Shown one piece after another: positions 16,153 through 26,981 of a stretch of DNA of 64,000 bases. The DNA is taken from positions 62,001 to 126,000 of the forward strand of contig MEDJ01000001.1 in the NCBI GenBank assembly GCA_001724025.1, in the 5' to 3' direction. The translations under genes and the position numbers were made by a program. This DNA is from Acidobacteria bacterium SCN 69-37 (lineage in GTDB: Bacteria; Acidobacteriota; Vicinamibacteria; Vicinamibacterales; SCN-69-37). The notes beneath the pieces were generated by a model, which was not told where the DNA came from, made no database searches, and saw only the letters and a list, made by a program, of their open reading frames with translations. The stretch's first letter is position 1. The number at the start of each line of letters is the position of its first letter.

Positions 16153-17688
16153 GTGACACATCAGACAATTCTTGTTCTCGATTTCGGCTCGCAGTACACG
16201 CAATTGATCGCGCGACGCCTGCGTGAGCTCTCCGTCTATACGGAGATCGTGCCGCCGACGATTGCCGCGGCCGACCTGGCGCGCCGGCAGCCGATCGGGT
16301 TGATCCTGTCGGGCGGACCGAGCAGCCTCTCGGATCCCGGGTCGCCGCGGATCGATCCGGCCATCTTCGACATGGGCGTGCCGGTGCTCGGGATCTGCTA
16401 CGGCATGCAGTTGATGACGCACACGCTCGGCGGGGCGGTCGGCCGGGCCACGAGCCGCGAATACGGCCATGCCGAGGTGGACGTCGACGGTCAGGTGCCG
16501 CTGTTTCGCGGCATCCCGTCGCGCCTGCGCGTCTGGGCCAGCCACGGCGACTTCGTCGAGCGCGCGCCCGACGGCTTCGTGGTCAGTGCCACGTCGGCCA
16601 ATGCGCCCGTGGCGGGCATCGCCTGTGCCGAGCGCGGCCTGTACGGCCTGCTGTTCCACCCGGAGGTCGTGCACTCCGAGTCGGGGACCGAGGTGCTGCG
16701 CAACTTCGCGTTCACCGTGTGCGGGGCGCGCGGCGACTGGACGATGGCCGGGTTCATCGAGGAGAGCCTGGCCACGATTCGCGCGAAGGTGGGCGAGGGG
16801 CGGGTCGTGTGCGGCCTGTCGGGCGGGGTCGACTCGACGGTGGTCGCCGTGCTGCTGCACCGCGCGATTGGCGATCGGCTCACGTGTATCTTCGTCGACA
16901 ACGGGCTGCTGCGGCTGAACGAGGCCGAACAGGTGCGCACGCGGTTCGAACGGCTCGGCCTGCCGCTCGAGTTCGTCGATGCCAGCGATCTGTTCCTCGA
17001 GCGCCTGGCCGGCGTGACCGATCCCGAGCGGAAGCGTAAGATCATCGGAGCGGCCTTCATCGACGTGTTCGAGCAGCGCGCGCGCGACCTGGGCCACTTC
17101 GATTTCCTCGCGCAGGGCACGCTCTATCCGGATGTGATCGAGAGCGTGTCGGTGCTGGGGCCGTCGGCGGTCATCAAGAGCCACCACAACGTGGGCGGAC
17201 TGCCGGAGCGGATGCGGTTCACGCTCGTCGAGCCGCTGCGCGAACTGTTCAAGGACGAGGTCCGCGCGCTCGGGACGGAACTGGGGCTCGATGATGAATT
17301 CGTGTGGCGCCAGCCGTTCCCCGGGCCGGGTCTGGCCGTGCGGCTGATCGGGGCCCTGACACGCGAACGGCTCGACCTGCTGCGCCGGGCCGATGCCGTG
17401 GTCGCCGAGGAAGTGCGGCGGGCCGGCTGGTACCGGCGGCTGTGGCAGTCGTTCGCGGTGCTGCTGCCCGTGCAGAGCGTGGGCGTGATGGGCGATGGCC
17501 GCACGTACGAATACACGGTCGCGATCCGCGCCGTCGAGAGCCGCGACGGGATGACGGCCGACTGGGCCCGGCTCCCGCACGATCTGCTGGCCACCATCTC
17601 GTCGCGGATCGTGAACGAGGTGCGCGGCATCAACCGGGTGGTCTACGACATCAGCTCCAAGCCGCCGGCCACGATCGAATGGGAGTAG
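16153..17688 (+). CDS. guaA: GMP synthase (glutamine-hydrolysing)
   Basis: GuaA aminates XMP to GMP using glutamine and ATP in the cytosol. At 511 residues it is full length. The class I amidotransferase domain has its Cys in [13 protein letters not shown] and its His-Glu pair in [13 protein letters not shown]. The ATP pyrophosphatase domain has the P-loop [17 protein letters not shown], and the dimerisation domain ends in the conserved [16 protein letters not shown]. The open frame begins at 16009, but GTG 16153 gives the normal N-terminus ([18 protein letters not shown]). A perfect 30-base palindrome follows the stop. Confidence 0.98.
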   Translation: MTHQTILVLDFGSQYTQLIARRLRELSVYTEIVPPTIAAADLARRQPIGLILSGGPSSLSDPGSPRIDPAIFDMGVPVLGICYGMQLMTHTLGGAVGRATSREYGHAEVDVDGQVPLFRGIPSRLRVWASHGDFVERAPDGFVVSATSANAPVAGIACAERGLYGLLFHPEVVHSESGTEVLRNFAFTVCGARGDWTMAGFIEESLATIRAKVGEGRVVCGLSGGVDSTVVAVLLHRAIGDRLTCIFVDNGLLRLNEAEQVRTRFERLGLPLEFVDASDLFLERLAGVTDPERKRKIIGAAFIDVFEQRARDLGHFDFLAQGTLYPDVIESVSVLGPSAVIKSHHNVGGLPERMRFTLVEPLRELFKDEVRALGTELGLDDEFVWRQPFPGPGLAVRLIGALTRERLDLLRRADAVVAEEVRRAGWYRRLWQSFAVLLPVQSVGVMGDGRTYEYTVAIRAVESRDGMTADWARLPHDLLATISSRIVNEVRGINRVVYDISSKPPATIEWE

Positions 17689-17693
17689 AACGG

Positions 17694-17723
17694 CGTAGGG
17701 GCGACGCATGCGTCGCCCCTACG
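17694..17723. repeat. Perfect 30-base palindrome after guaA
   Basis: CGTAGGGGCGACGCA (17694-17708) is followed directly by its exact reverse complement (17709-17723). It sits in the guaA-dnaE gap and can fold into a long hairpin on either strand. The sequence looks like a dispersed palindromic element; it may also act as a transcription terminator, although no T-run follows. Confidence 0.75.
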
Positions 17724-17758
17724 GGCATCATCGCGCGCGGATGGACGGCCAGAAGCGA

Positions 17759-17765
17759 AGGAGGT
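17759..17765 (+). promoter_or_regulatory. Strong Shine-Dalgarno fixing the dnaE start
   Basis: AAGGAGGT ends at 17765, ten bases before ATG 17776. It overlaps the in-frame GTG 17764, which therefore cannot be the start. This supports the N-terminus MSKDFVHLHLH. Confidence 0.7.
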
Positions 17766-17775
17766 GGCAGCGTAT

Positions 17776-20700
17776 ATGTCTAAAGACTTTGTCCACCTCC
17801 ATCTGCACACCGAGTTCTCGCTGCTCGACGGCGCCTGCCGGATCGGCGAGATGCTCGATCGGGTGGCCGAGCTGAAGATGCCGGCCGTGGCGGTGACCGA
17901 GCACGGGAACATGTTCTCGGCCGTCACGTTCCACGATCAGGCCCGCAAGCGCGGCGTGAAGCCGATTCTCGGCTGCGAAGTGTACGTCGCGCCCGGCGAT
18001 CGCCGGGACAAGTCGGGCACGCCCGGCGAGACGGCCAACCATCTCGTGCTGCTCGCCGAGAACGACGAGGGCTACCACAACCTGATCCGCCTGGTGTCGT
18101 CGGGCTACACCGAGGGCTTCTACTACAAGCCGCGCATCGACAAGGCGTTGCTGGCCCAGCACGCGGGCGGGCTCATCGGCCTGAGCAGTTGCCTGAAGGG
18201 GGAAGTGGCCACCGGCATCCGCACCGATCAGATCAAGCGGGCGGTGGAAGCCGCGGCCACCTACCGCGACATCCTCGGCGCGGGGAACTTCTTTCTCGAG
18301 ATGCAGAACCAGGGCGTCCCCGACCAGGCCAAGGTGAACACCGGCCTGGTGCCGATCGCGCGCGATCTCGACATGCCGCTGATCTGCACGAACGACGTGC
18401 ACTACCTCCGCCAGACCGACCAGCACCCGCACGACATCCTGCTGTGCATCGGCACCGGCAAGAGCGCGAGCGACGCCAAGCGGCTCAAGTATCACGGCGA
18501 CCAGTTCTTCCTGAAGACGGCGGAAGAAATGTGGTCCGTCTTCGGCGATTACCCGGAGGCGCTGGCCAACACGCTGCACATCGCCGAGCGCTGCAACGTG
18601 ACCCTGGCGAGCGGCGCGGCCTATCTGCCGAACTTCGACGTGCCCGACGGGTTCGACGTCGATTCCTACTTCGAGCACGTCGTGCAGCAGGGGTTCGAGG
18701 AGCGGCTGCCGCGCTGGAAGGCGATGGAGGCGCGCGGCGAACTCCGGCACTCGATCGACGAATACGCGCAGCGCGTGCAGTTCGAGATCGGCATCATCAA
18801 GAAGATGCGCTATCCCGGATACTTCCTGATCGTCTGGGATTTCATCCGGTACGCGCGCGAGCAGCATATCCCCGTCGGCCCGGGCCGCGGCTCGGCGGCC
18901 GGCAGCCTCGTGGCCTACTGCATGCGGATCACGGACGTCGATCCGCTGCACTTCGACCTGTACTTCGAGCGCTTCCTGAACCCCGAGCGTGTCTCGCTGC
19001 CCGATATCGACATCGACTTCTGCGAGCGCCGCCGCGGCGAGGTTATCGACTACGTCACGCGCAAGTACGGCCGCGAGAACGTCGCGCAGATCATCACGTT
19101 CGGCACGATGAAGGCCAAGGCCGTCATCCGCGACGTGGCGCGCGTGATGGAGATTCCGATCTCCGAGGCCGACAAGGTCGCCAAGCTCGTGCCGCCCGCG
19201 CTCGACATGACGCTCGACATGGCCCTCAAGGAAAGCCCGGGCCTGGCCGATCTCGAGAAGCGCGATCCGAAGGTGCACGAACTGCTGGCCGTGGCCAGGC
19301 GGCTCGAGGGCATGACCCGCCACGCCTCGGTCCACGCCGCCGGCGTCGTCATCGCGCCGAAGCCGCTCACCGAGTTCGTCCCGCTCTACCGCAGTCCGAA
19401 GGACGAGGGCATCGTCACGCAGTGGGCGATGAAGGAGATCGAGCGCGTCGGTCTCCTCAAGATGGACTTCCTCGGCCTCAGCACGCTGACGCTCCTCGAC
19501 GATGCGGTCTCGCACATCAAGGAGACGACGGGCGAGACCATCGACCTGGCGCAGCTGCCGATCGACGACGAGAAGAGCTACCAGCTGTTCCAGGCCGGGC
19601 AGACGCACGGCGTGTTCCAGTTCGAGAGCTCGGGCATGCGCGACACGCTGCGCAAGGCGCGGCCGACCTGTCTCGAGGATCTGATCGCGCTCAACGCGCT
19701 GTACCGTCCGGGGCCGCTGCGTGGCGGCGTCGTCGACGACTACATCAACCGCAAGCACGGCCGCGTCGACATCAAGTACGAAGTCGCGAGCATGGAGTCC
19801 GTGCTCAAGGAGACGTACGGCGTCATCGCGTACCAGGAGCAGGTCATGCGCCTGGCCAGCGAACTGGCCGGGTTCACGCTGGGCGAGGCCGACGAACTGC
19901 GCCGCGCGATGGGCAAGAAGGACGCGGCGAAGATGCAGGCGCAGCGCGATCGCTTCATGCGCGGCTGCGCCGAACGCCACATCCCGGAAAAGAAGGCGCA
20001 GAAGGTCTTCGAGTTCATCGAGTTCTTCGCTGGGTACGGCTTCAACAAGTCGCACTCGACCACCTACGCGGTGCTCGCCTACCAGACCGCGTACCTCAAG
20101 GCGAACTATCCGCAGCACTTCATGGCCGCGCTGCTGACGATCGAAGCGCAGAGCTCGGATAAGGTCAGCCTGTATCTCACCGAGTGTCGCGAACTCGGCG
20201 TCCCCGTGCTGCCGCCCGACATCAACCGCAGCGACTGGCGCTTCATCGTCGAGCCCGAGGGGGTGCGGTTCGGCCTGGGCGCCGTCAAGGGTGCGGGCGA
20301 GAGCGCGATTCGATCGATCCTGGCCGCACGCGACGCGCAGGGCGGCCGCATCACGTCGATCTTCAAGCTCGTCGAGGACATCGACCTGCGGCTGGCCAAC
20401 AAGAAGGTGTTCGAGTGTCTCACCAAGGCCGGCGCGTTCGACGCGCTCTGCCCGCCCTCGTGTGACGGCTACCTCGCGTGGCGGCCACGCCTGCTCGCGG
20501 GGCTCGACCGCATCCTCGATCACGGCAGCCGCCAGCAGAAGGATCGCGAGCAGGGGCAGTCGCAGCTGTTCGGCAGCGACGACCCGGCCTCGGCGCCCGA
20601 CGACGACGCGAGTCTGCCGGTGGTGGCGCCGTGGACGGAAACCGAGGCGCTGGCGTTCGAGAAGGAGGCGCTCGGGCTGTTCATGAGCGGCCACCCGCTC

Positions 20701-21267
20701 CAGCGCTACACCGAGGCGATCGAGGCGAGCGGCGCGCGACGGCTGCAGGAACTGACCGCGTCGGATCCCGACTGCGCCGTGGCCGGCATGGTGGCGGGCC
20801 TGCGACCGCTCAAGACGAAGCGCGGCGACCGCATGTGCGTGTTCATGCTCGAAGACGACGCGGCGAAGGTCGAGGCCGTGGTGTTTCCCGAGACCTTCTC
20901 GCGCTGCGGTGCACTGGCCGTCAACGACGCCCTGGTGCTGGTGAAGGGCAAGTACGAGCGTGACGAGGAATCGAGCCGCCTCGTGGTCTCCGAGATCATC
21001 CCGCTCGACGTGATTCGCGAGCGGACCGTCAAGGCGGTCGAGATACGATTGACGGGCCGCGGCCTGGTGCGGACGACCATGCGGGAACTGGCGGACGTGC
21101 TCGACAGGCATCCGGGCGATCGCCGCGTGTCGGTGGTCGTCGACACCGACGGCACGTCGGCCCCGCAGCGGGTGCGCGTGGCCACGGCCCGTCGCATCAA
21201 GCCGAGCGACCTGTTCGTGAAGGACGTCGAGGCGCTCTGCGGCCCGGGCGCCGTGGTTCTGAAGTAG
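17776..21267 (+). CDS. dnaE: DNA polymerase III alpha subunit
   Basis: DnaE is the replicative polymerase. The protein has 1163 residues, the usual size. The PHP domain opens it (FVHLHLHTEFSLLDGACR, AVTEHGNMF, GCEVYVAPGDRRDKSG). The polymerase palm carries GPGRGSAAGSLVAYCM and the catalytic carboxylates in LPDIDIDFCERRR. ASVHAAGVVIAPKPL, ALYRPGPLRGG and the fingers segment GYGFNKSHSTTYAVLAYQ follow, then the helix-hairpin-helix region and an OB fold (AVAGMVAGLRPLKTKRGDRM). A strong Shine-Dalgarno fixes ATG 17776. accA starts 18 bases after the stop. Confidence 0.98.
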   Translation: MSKDFVHLHLHTEFSLLDGACRIGEMLDRVAELKMPAVAVTEHGNMFSAVTFHDQARKRGVKPILGCEVYVAPGDRRDKSGTPGETANHLVLLAENDEGYHNLIRLVSSGYTEGFYYKPRIDKALLAQHAGGLIGLSSCLKGEVATGIRTDQIKRAVEAAATYRDILGAGNFFLEMQNQGVPDQAKVNTGLVPIARDLDMPLICTNDVHYLRQTDQHPHDILLCIGTGKSASDAKRLKYHGDQFFLKTAEEMWSVFGDYPEALANTLHIAERCNVTLASGAAYLPNFDVPDGFDVDSYFEHVVQQGFEERLPRWKAMEARGELRHSIDEYAQRVQFEIGIIKKMRYPGYFLIVWDFIRYAREQHIPVGPGRGSAAGSLVAYCMRITDVDPLHFDLYFERFLNPERVSLPDIDIDFCERRRGEVIDYVTRKYGRENVAQIITFGTMKAKAVIRDVARVMEIPISEADKVAKLVPPALDMTLDMALKESPGLADLEKRDPKVHELLAVARRLEGMTRHASVHAAGVVIAPKPLTEFVPLYRSPKDEGIVTQWAMKEIERVGLLKMDFLGLSTLTLLDDAVSHIKETTGETIDLAQLPIDDEKSYQLFQAGQTHGVFQFESSGMRDTLRKARPTCLEDLIALNALYRPGPLRGGVVDDYINRKHGRVDIKYEVASMESVLKETYGVIAYQEQVMRLASELAGFTLGEADELRRAMGKKDAAKMQAQRDRFMRGCAERHIPEKKAQKVFEFIEFFAGYGFNKSHSTTYAVLAYQTAYLKANYPQHFMAALLTIEAQSSDKVSLYLTECRELGVPVLPPDINRSDWRFIVEPEGVRFGLGAVKGAGESAIRSILAARDAQGGRITSIFKLVEDIDLRLANKKVFECLTKAGAFDALCPPSCDGYLAWRPRLLAGLDRILDHGSRQQKDREQGQSQLFGSDDPASAPDDDASLPVVAPWTETEALAFEKEALGLFMSGHPLQRYTEAIEASGARRLQELTASDPDCAVAGMVAGLRPLKTKRGDRMCVFMLEDDAAKVEAVVFPETFSRCGALAVNDALVLVKGKYERDEESSRLVVSEIIPLDVIRERTVKAVEIRLTGRGLVRTTMRELADVLDRHPGDRRVSVVVDTDGTSAPQRVRVATARRIKPSDLFVKDVEALCGPGAVVLK

Positions 21268-21285
21268 CCGAGGAGTGTGAGATCC

Positions 21286-22296
21286 ATGCCGGAGTTGCTG
21301 GACTTCGAAGAACCGGTGGCCGTCCTGCTGAAGGAAATCGAGGCCATGGGACTGATGCCGCAGACGCCCGAGCGGCGGGCGGCCATCGCCCAGCTCGAAA
21401 CGCGCGTCACCGATCTGCGCACCGAGATCTTCCGGACGCTGAAACCGTGGCAGCGCGTGCAGGTGGCGCGGCACCCGAGCCGGCCGAGCATGCTCGACTA
21501 TGTCGACATGCTCTTCACGGACTTCACCGAGGTGCACGGCGACCGCCGCTTCGCCGACGACAAGGCCATCGTCACCGGCTTCGCGTTCTTCCACGGGGAG
21601 CCGGTGGCCGTCATCGGCCACCAGAAGGGGCGCGACACGAAGGCCAAGATCTACAGGAACTTCGGCTACGCGAAGCCCGAGGGCTACCGCAAGGCGCTGC
21701 GCGTCATGCAGCTGGCCCACAAGTTCAAGCGGCCGATCGTCGTCTTCATCGACACGCCGGCGGCCTATCCGGGAATCGAATCGGAAGAACGCGGCGTGGC
21801 CGAGGCCATCGCGCTGAACCTGCGCGAGATGACCCTGCTCGACGTCCCGATCGTCGTGCTCGTTTCCGGCGAGGGCGGCAGCGGCGGCGCACTCGGTATC
21901 GCCGTGGGCGACCGCGTGCTGATGCAGGAGTTCAGCGTGTACAGCGTCATCCCGCCGGAAGGCTGCGCGGCCATCCTGTGGCGCGACGCCGCGCGGAAGG
22001 TGGACGCGACCGAGGCGCTGAAGATCACGGCTCCCGACCTGCTGCAGATGGGCATCATCGACGAGATCATTCCGGAACCGGCGGGCGGCGCCCACCAGGA
22101 TCACGCGGCCGCGGCCGCGCTCGTCGACGAGGCACTCGTCCGTCACCTCGACGAACTGCGCGCGATGGACGACGCGACACGGCTGAACGCGCGGTACGAC
22201 AAGTTCCGCGGCATGGGCCGGCTGGGCCACGCCTTCATCGATGACGGCCCGGGAGAGACCACACCGACGACGGACGGGGACGGACGGGCTGGTTGA
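21286..22296 (+). CDS. accA: Acetyl-CoA carboxylase carboxyltransferase subunit alpha
   Basis: AccA forms, with AccD, the carboxyltransferase that makes malonyl-CoA for fatty acid synthesis. It has 336 residues. Landmarks are LDFEEPVAVLLKEIE at the N-terminus, WQRVQVARHPSRPSMLDY, VHGDRRFADDKAIVTG, IGHQKGRDTKAKIYRNFG, VVFIDTPAAYPGIESEERG and the oxyanion glycines VSGEGGSGGALGI. ATG 21286 follows AGGAG at 21271-21275; a GTG at 21277 would lie too close to it. The stop overlaps the recJ start by one base (TGATG). No accD lies in the window. Confidence 0.97.
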   Translation: MPELLDFEEPVAVLLKEIEAMGLMPQTPERRAAIAQLETRVTDLRTEIFRTLKPWQRVQVARHPSRPSMLDYVDMLFTDFTEVHGDRRFADDKAIVTGFAFFHGEPVAVIGHQKGRDTKAKIYRNFGYAKPEGYRKALRVMQLAHKFKRPIVVFIDTPAAYPGIESEERGVAEAIALNLREMTLLDVPIVVLVSGEGGSGGALGIAVGDRVLMQEFSVYSVIPPEGCAAILWRDAARKVDATEALKITAPDLLQMGIIDEIIPEPAGGAHQDHAAAAALVDEALVRHLDELRAMDDATRLNARYDKFRGMGRLGHAFIDDGPGETTPTTDGDGRAG

Positions 22297-24032
22297 TGCT
22301 GCGCCGGATCTGGGAGGAAGTCCCGTGCGACGCCGGCCCCGTGGCGGCGGTCGTCGAGGCGCTCGGGATTCCGCCGGTCATTGCCCGGATCCTGTGTCAG
22401 CGCGGATTCTCGACGCCCGAAGACGCCGGCCGGTTCCTCGAACCGAGCCTGGCCCAGCTGCACGATCCCTACACACTCGTCGACATGCGCGTGGCCGTCG
22501 ACCGGCTGCTCGCGGCGGTTGCACGACACGAGCCGATTGCCATCCACGGCGACTACGACGTCGACGGCATGACGGCCACCGTGATCCTGAGACGGGCGCT
22601 CGAAATGCTCGGCGCCGAGGTCACGCACTTCGTCCCCGATCGCCTGAAGGATGGCTACGGCCTGCAGCCGGCGACGATCGAACGGCTGCACGCGGGCGGC
22701 GCGCGCGTGATCGTGTCCGTCGACTGCGGTATCCGCGCGGCCGAAGCCGCGCAGCGGGCGCGGGATCTCGGCATCGATCTGATCATCACGGATCACCACG
22801 AGCCCGACGCGACGCTGCCGTCGGCGCTGGCCGTGATCAACCCGAAGCGGCCCGACTGCGCGTACCCGGAAAAGATGCTCGCCGGCGCCGGCGTGGCGCT
22901 GAAGCTGGTGCAGGCGCTGCTGACCAGCGGCGGACGCGGGTCGGAATGGCTCCCGGCCTTCGTGAAGATGGCTGCCATCGGCACGCTGGCCGACGTCGTC
23001 CCGCTGACGGGGGAGAACCGCGTCATCGCCAGTTGCGGCCTGCAGGGCCTGTCGAGCGGGCCGCACGCGCCGGGGCTCGAGGCGCTGCTGGCCGAGAGCG
23101 GCCTGGTCGGGCGGGCGCTCGACGCTTTCGACGTCGGCTTCCGCCTGGCGCCGCGGCTCAATGCGGCGGGCCGGATGAATTCGCCGGATCTCGCGCTCGA
23201 CCTGCTGCTGCTCCGCGGCCGCGAAGAGGCGGTCCGCGAGAAGGCGCGTGAGCTGGCGCGGCGGCTCGGCGAGGAGAACACGCGCCGGCAGGAACAGGAA
23301 GCGGCGATCCTCGCCGAAGCCCGCCGATCGATCGAGAAGGATCCGCAGGTCGGCGCGCAGAACCTCCTGATCGTGGCCGGCGAAGGCTGGCATCGCGGCG
23401 TCATCGGCATCGTCGCCTCGAAGATCGTGGATGCGTATCACAAGCCGGCGCTCGTGCTGTCGATCGAGGACGGCGTGGCGCGCGGGTCGGGCCGCAGCAT
23501 TCCCGGCTTCGACCTGCTCGCCGGGCTCGAGTCGTGTGCGGACGTGTTCCTCCAGTTCGGCGGGCACAAGCAGGCGGCCGGCGTCACGCTCGAGGCTGCG
23601 CGGATCGCGGAACTGCGCGATCGTCTGGCCCGCCACGCCAACGACCGGCTCGGGCCCGAGGATCTGATCCCGCGCCTGCGAATCGATGCCGCACTCGGCC
23701 TGCGCGAGATTTCGGGCGACGTCGTGCGCGGCCTGGCCCGGCTCGGCCCGTTCGGTGCGGCCAATCCGAAGCCGATCTTCCGCGCGGCCCCCGTCGACCT
23801 GGTCGCGTCGCCGCGCAAGCTGAAGGATCGACACCTCGCATTGATGGTGAAGCAGACAGGCCGGGCCTTCCGGGCGATGGCCTGGCGTTTCGCCGATCGC
23901 GAAAGCTACCTGACGACGAACCGATCCGGCCTGGAACTGGCGTACTCGCTGGGCGAATCCGTATTCCGCGGCGAACGGACGACGGAGTTGACGGTGGCCG
24001 ACATCCGGATGCCGGCCGAGGTTCCCGTGTGA
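22296..24032 (+). CDS. recJ: Single-stranded-DNA exonuclease RecJ
   Basis: RecJ degrades single-stranded DNA 5' to 3' in RecF-pathway recombination and mismatch repair. The 578-residue protein has the DHH phosphoesterase motifs AIHGDYDVDGMTA (motif I), SVDCGIRAAEAA, IITDHHEPDATLP (DHH), AGVALKLVQALL and AAIGTLADVVPLTGENR. The DHHA1 domain has GEGWHRGVIGIVASKI and GSGRSIPGFDLL, then FGGHKQAAGVTL and a C-terminal OB domain (LGPFGAANPKPIFRA). ATG 22296 overlaps the accA stop by one base; the stop overlaps the GTG of the next gene. Tight coupling suggests one operon from accA onward. Confidence 0.97.
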   Translation: MLRRIWEEVPCDAGPVAAVVEALGIPPVIARILCQRGFSTPEDAGRFLEPSLAQLHDPYTLVDMRVAVDRLLAAVARHEPIAIHGDYDVDGMTATVILRRALEMLGAEVTHFVPDRLKDGYGLQPATIERLHAGGARVIVSVDCGIRAAEAAQRARDLGIDLIITDHHEPDATLPSALAVINPKRPDCAYPEKMLAGAGVALKLVQALLTSGGRGSEWLPAFVKMAAIGTLADVVPLTGENRVIASCGLQGLSSGPHAPGLEALLAESGLVGRALDAFDVGFRLAPRLNAAGRMNSPDLALDLLLLRGREEAVREKARELARRLGEENTRRQEQEAAILAEARRSIEKDPQVGAQNLLIVAGEGWHRGVIGIVASKIVDAYHKPALVLSIEDGVARGSGRSIPGFDLLAGLESCADVFLQFGGHKQAAGVTLEAARIAELRDRLARHANDRLGPEDLIPRLRIDAALGLREISGDVVRGLARLGPFGAANPKPIFRAAPVDLVASPRKLKDRHLALMVKQTGRAFRAMAWRFADRESYLTTNRSGLELAYSLGESVFRGERTTELTVADIRMPAEVPV

Positions 24033-26188
24033 GATGGCAACCGCTGGCCCGCTGGGCCGTGGCGGCGGCGGGCGTGGCCACGGCCGTGGTGCTGTACACG
24101 CAGACGCGAGAGCGGCCGCCTGTCGACCGGCCGACGGTGGCCACGCCTGCCGATCCCGAGGCGGCCATGCAGTCGTCGGGTGGTACGACGATGCGGCTGC
24201 GCAACGGGGCCGTCGAGATCGAGATCGTGCACGAGGGCGAGACCGTCTACCCCGATGGCCGGACGCTCTGGAAGAAGGCCCGGTTTCGCGTAGGGGACGG
24301 CACGACGCTCGGTGCCGATGAGGTGGAAGCCTCGGGCGAAATGGTCGACGGTCAGCCCGCGGACCTGAAGCTGCGCGGCGCCGTGGAGATGCACACGCCC
24401 GAGGGCGCGTCGATTCAGGCCACGGAGGCGACCTACAACCACGGCACCGGCATCGCGATTCTGCCGGGGCCGGTGACGTTCACGCGCGGTCGGATCAGCG
24501 GCAGCGGCACGGGCGGTGAATATCATCGCGATACAGGTGTCTTCAACGTGCTCGCGGATGCGGCCGTCGAGACGGCAGCCGACGAGCAGGGGGGGCGCGT
24601 CACGGCCACCGCCCGGTCGATGACCTTCAATCGCGCCACGCTCGCGTTGCTCTTCGATACCGACGCGCGCATCGTCCACGAGACCCAGACGATGACGGGG
24701 GAGCGGGCGACGCTATATCTGGCCGAGGATCAGGATCAGTTTCGGGTGATCGAGCTGCGGGGCCGCGCGGCGGTCGTGCCCGTGCCGGGGCAGGAGGCCT
24801 CGGTGCCCGAGATGCACGCGCGCGACATCGACCTGGCGTTCTACGAGGGCACGCAGCAACTCGAGCGCGCGGTCCTGGTCGGCGGATCGAGCATGATCCT
24901 CGTCGAAAACGGCGGTCGCCGGTCGATCGAGGCGGCCGACATCGCGCTCGGCACGGCGACCGACGGCCGCACGGTGACGTCACTCGAAGCGCACGAACAC
25001 GTCATCGTCCGGACACCGGCGCAGTCCGGGCAGCGCGCACGGACGATCACCGCCGCCAACCTGACGACCACCGGCAACGAGAAGGGCCTGACAACGGCAA
25101 CGTTCACCGGCGGCGCACGATTCACGGAGATCGTGCCCGGCAGCGGCAATGCCGGGCCGTCGGAGCGCACGGGGCGATCACAGACGCTGGCCATGAAACT
25201 CGACGGCCAGCTCGACAACATCCAGTCCGCGCAGTTCCAGCAGAACGTCGAGTTCCACGATGGCGACGTGTCGGGTGACGGCGACATCGGCGACTACGAC
25301 GCGGAATCCGGACGGCTCGTGCTGCGTCCCGGCCGTGTGCCGACGCGCTGGCCGCACGTCGAGTCCGGCCGCGTCACCGTCGACGCGCGCGAATTGATCG
25401 ACATCGAGCTCGACAGCGAGAAGGTTCACGCACGCGGGGACGTGCGCACCGTGAGCGTGGGCGAGGGCGGCACAAGCCGCGGCCGCGGGGCCGGCGCCTC
25501 GTCGTCGAGCGGACTGATCGATCCTGGCGAGACGATGCTCGGGTTCGCGACCGAGTTCTGGTACGACGGCACCGAGGAGCGCGCGCGGTATCGCGGCAGC
25601 GAGACGGCGCTGGCGCGCGTGACGCAGGGCGATACCCGGATCGCCGCGGTCGAGATCGAACTCGTCGAATCGACCGAGGATCTGACGGCCAGCGGCCGCG
25701 TGGACTCGACGTTCACGGCGGCGGCGGCCGGGCAGTCGGGACCGCCGCGCACGTATCGCGTCACCGCCGAGACGCTGGCCTATCGCCAGCAGCCGCGCAC
25801 CGCCACGTACACCGGATCGCCGGTGGTCCTGATGGCGCCGGACGGTGTGACGCGGGCGCGGACGATGGTGATGACCCTGGCTGCCGAGAGCCGGACGCTG
25901 GAGCGCCTGGACGCGCAGACGGACGTGCACGCCGTGATGCCGCAGGGCCGCGAGGCGCTGGCCGAGTCGCTCTTGTACGAGGCGCCCATCGACCGCTACA
26001 CTCTGCGGGGCGTCCCCGGCCGGCCACTCGTGCTCCGCGCCGAGGGGGACACGCCGGGGACGTGTTCGCAATCGGTGGGGCTGATGGTCTATTTCACGAG
26101 CGGCGAGCCACCGGTCTTCCCGGCGCGGGAGAATCCGGGACAGGTCGTGCGGACCACGGTTTCGTGTACCGGTCCCCTGAAACGATGA
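24029..26188 (+). CDS. Fused LptC-LptA-like LPS export protein with extended OstA region
   Basis: A 719-residue protein anchored by one N-terminal helix ([20 protein letters not shown]). Beta-strand repeats with spacing typical of the LptC and OstA/LptA fold follow: [88 protein letters not shown] and [19 protein letters not shown]. LptC and LptA normally total about 370 residues in two genes; here one chain is nearly twice that, so it could build a longer periplasmic bridge. The role is supported by lptB immediately downstream, with ATGA overlap. GTG 24029 overlaps the recJ stop. Confidence 0.78.
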   Translation: MRWQPLARWAVAAAGVATAVVLYTQTRERPPVDRPTVATPADPEAAMQSSGGTTMRLRNGAVEIEIVHEGETVYPDGRTLWKKARFRVGDGTTLGADEVEASGEMVDGQPADLKLRGAVEMHTPEGASIQATEATYNHGTGIAILPGPVTFTRGRISGSGTGGEYHRDTGVFNVLADAAVETAADEQGGRVTATARSMTFNRATLALLFDTDARIVHETQTMTGERATLYLAEDQDQFRVIELRGRAAVVPVPGQEASVPEMHARDIDLAFYEGTQQLERAVLVGGSSMILVENGGRRSIEAADIALGTATDGRTVTSLEAHEHVIVRTPAQSGQRARTITAANLTTTGNEKGLTTATFTGGARFTEIVPGSGNAGPSERTGRSQTLAMKLDGQLDNIQSAQFQQNVEFHDGDVSGDGDIGDYDAESGRLVLRPGRVPTRWPHVESGRVTVDARELIDIELDSEKVHARGDVRTVSVGEGGTSRGRGAGASSSSGLIDPGETMLGFATEFWYDGTEERARYRGSETALARVTQGDTRIAAVEIELVESTEDLTASGRVDSTFTAAAAGQSGPPRTYRVTAETLAYRQQPRTATYTGSPVVLMAPDGVTRARTMVMTLAAESRTLERLDAQTDVHAVMPQGREALAESLLYEAPIDRYTLRGVPGRPLVLRAEGDTPGTCSQSVGLMVYFTSGEPPVFPARENPGQVVRTTVSCTGPLKR

Positions 26189-26913
26189 TGGCCAGACTGC
26201 GGACCGAACAGCTCACCAAGGCCTTTGGCGGCCGCACGGTCGTGCGCGCCGTCGATCTGCACGTCTCGTCGGGCGAGGTCGTCGGCCTGCTCGGCCCGAA
26301 CGGGGCGGGGAAGACGACGACGTTCAGCATGGTCGTGGGGCTCGTGGGGCCGGATTCCGGTCGTGTCCTGCTCGACGATCACGACGTGACGGCCGATCCG
26401 ATGTACATCCGCGCGCGGAAGGGGATCGGGTATCTGCCGCAGGAACCGTCGATTTTCCGCGGCCTGACGGTCGAAGAGAACGTGATGGCGATTCTCGAGA
26501 CGCTGCCGATGGGGATGGCGGCGCGGCGGGCCCGGCTCTCCGCCCTGCTCGACGAGCTCGGCCTCACCAGCCTGGCGCGATCGAAGGCGTACACGCTGTC
26601 GGGCGGCGAGCGTCGCCGGGTGGAAATCACGCGTGCGCTGGTCAACGAACCGAAGTTCATCCTGCTCGACGAACCGTTCGCGGGGATCGATCCGATTGCG
26701 GTGGGCGAAATCCAGAAGATCATCGCCCACCTGCGCGATCGCGGCATCGGCGTCCTGATCACGGATCACAACGTCCGCGAGACGCTCCGGATCACCGATC
26801 GTGCATACATCGTGCACGACGGATCGGTCTTCCGCAGCGGCACCCCGGGCAGCCTGGCCGCCGATGACGACGTGAAGCGGACGTATCTCGGCGCCGATTT
26901 CCGGCTCGATTGA
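26185..26913 (+). CDS. lptB: LPS export ABC transporter ATP-binding protein LptB
   Basis: This 242-residue cytosolic ATPase drives LPS extraction by LptF and LptG. Walker A is [16 protein letters not shown], the Q-loop is [19 protein letters not shown] (typical of LptB), the ABC signature is [15 protein letters not shown], Walker B is [16 protein letters not shown] and the switch His is in [10 protein letters not shown]. Two ATGs stand in tandem at 26185 and 26188; the first overlaps the upstream stop as ATGA. Its membrane partners are encoded 18 kb away as a fused gene at 45439-47787. Confidence 0.97.
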   Translation: MMARLRTEQLTKAFGGRTVVRAVDLHVSSGEVVGLLGPNGAGKTTTFSMVVGLVGPDSGRVLLDDHDVTADPMYIRARKGIGYLPQEPSIFRGLTVEENVMAILETLPMGMAARRARLSALLDELGLTSLARSKAYTLSGGERRRVEITRALVNEPKFILLDEPFAGIDPIAVGEIQKIIAHLRDRGIGVLITDHNVRETLRITDRAYIVHDGSVFRSGTPGSLAADDDVKRTYLGADFRLD

Positions 26914-26981
26914 GGGTGGTGGGCATGACGCGGGCGGCCCAGTGGTCTAAGATGGACCAATAGCACGGAATTCCTGACGAC

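Noticed and set aside
17728-22230. A 1500-codon open frame on the minus strand opposite dnaE and accA
   Set aside because: It is an Arg/His-rich antisense translation created by high GC at third codon positions. dnaE and accA carry all family motifs in the other strand.
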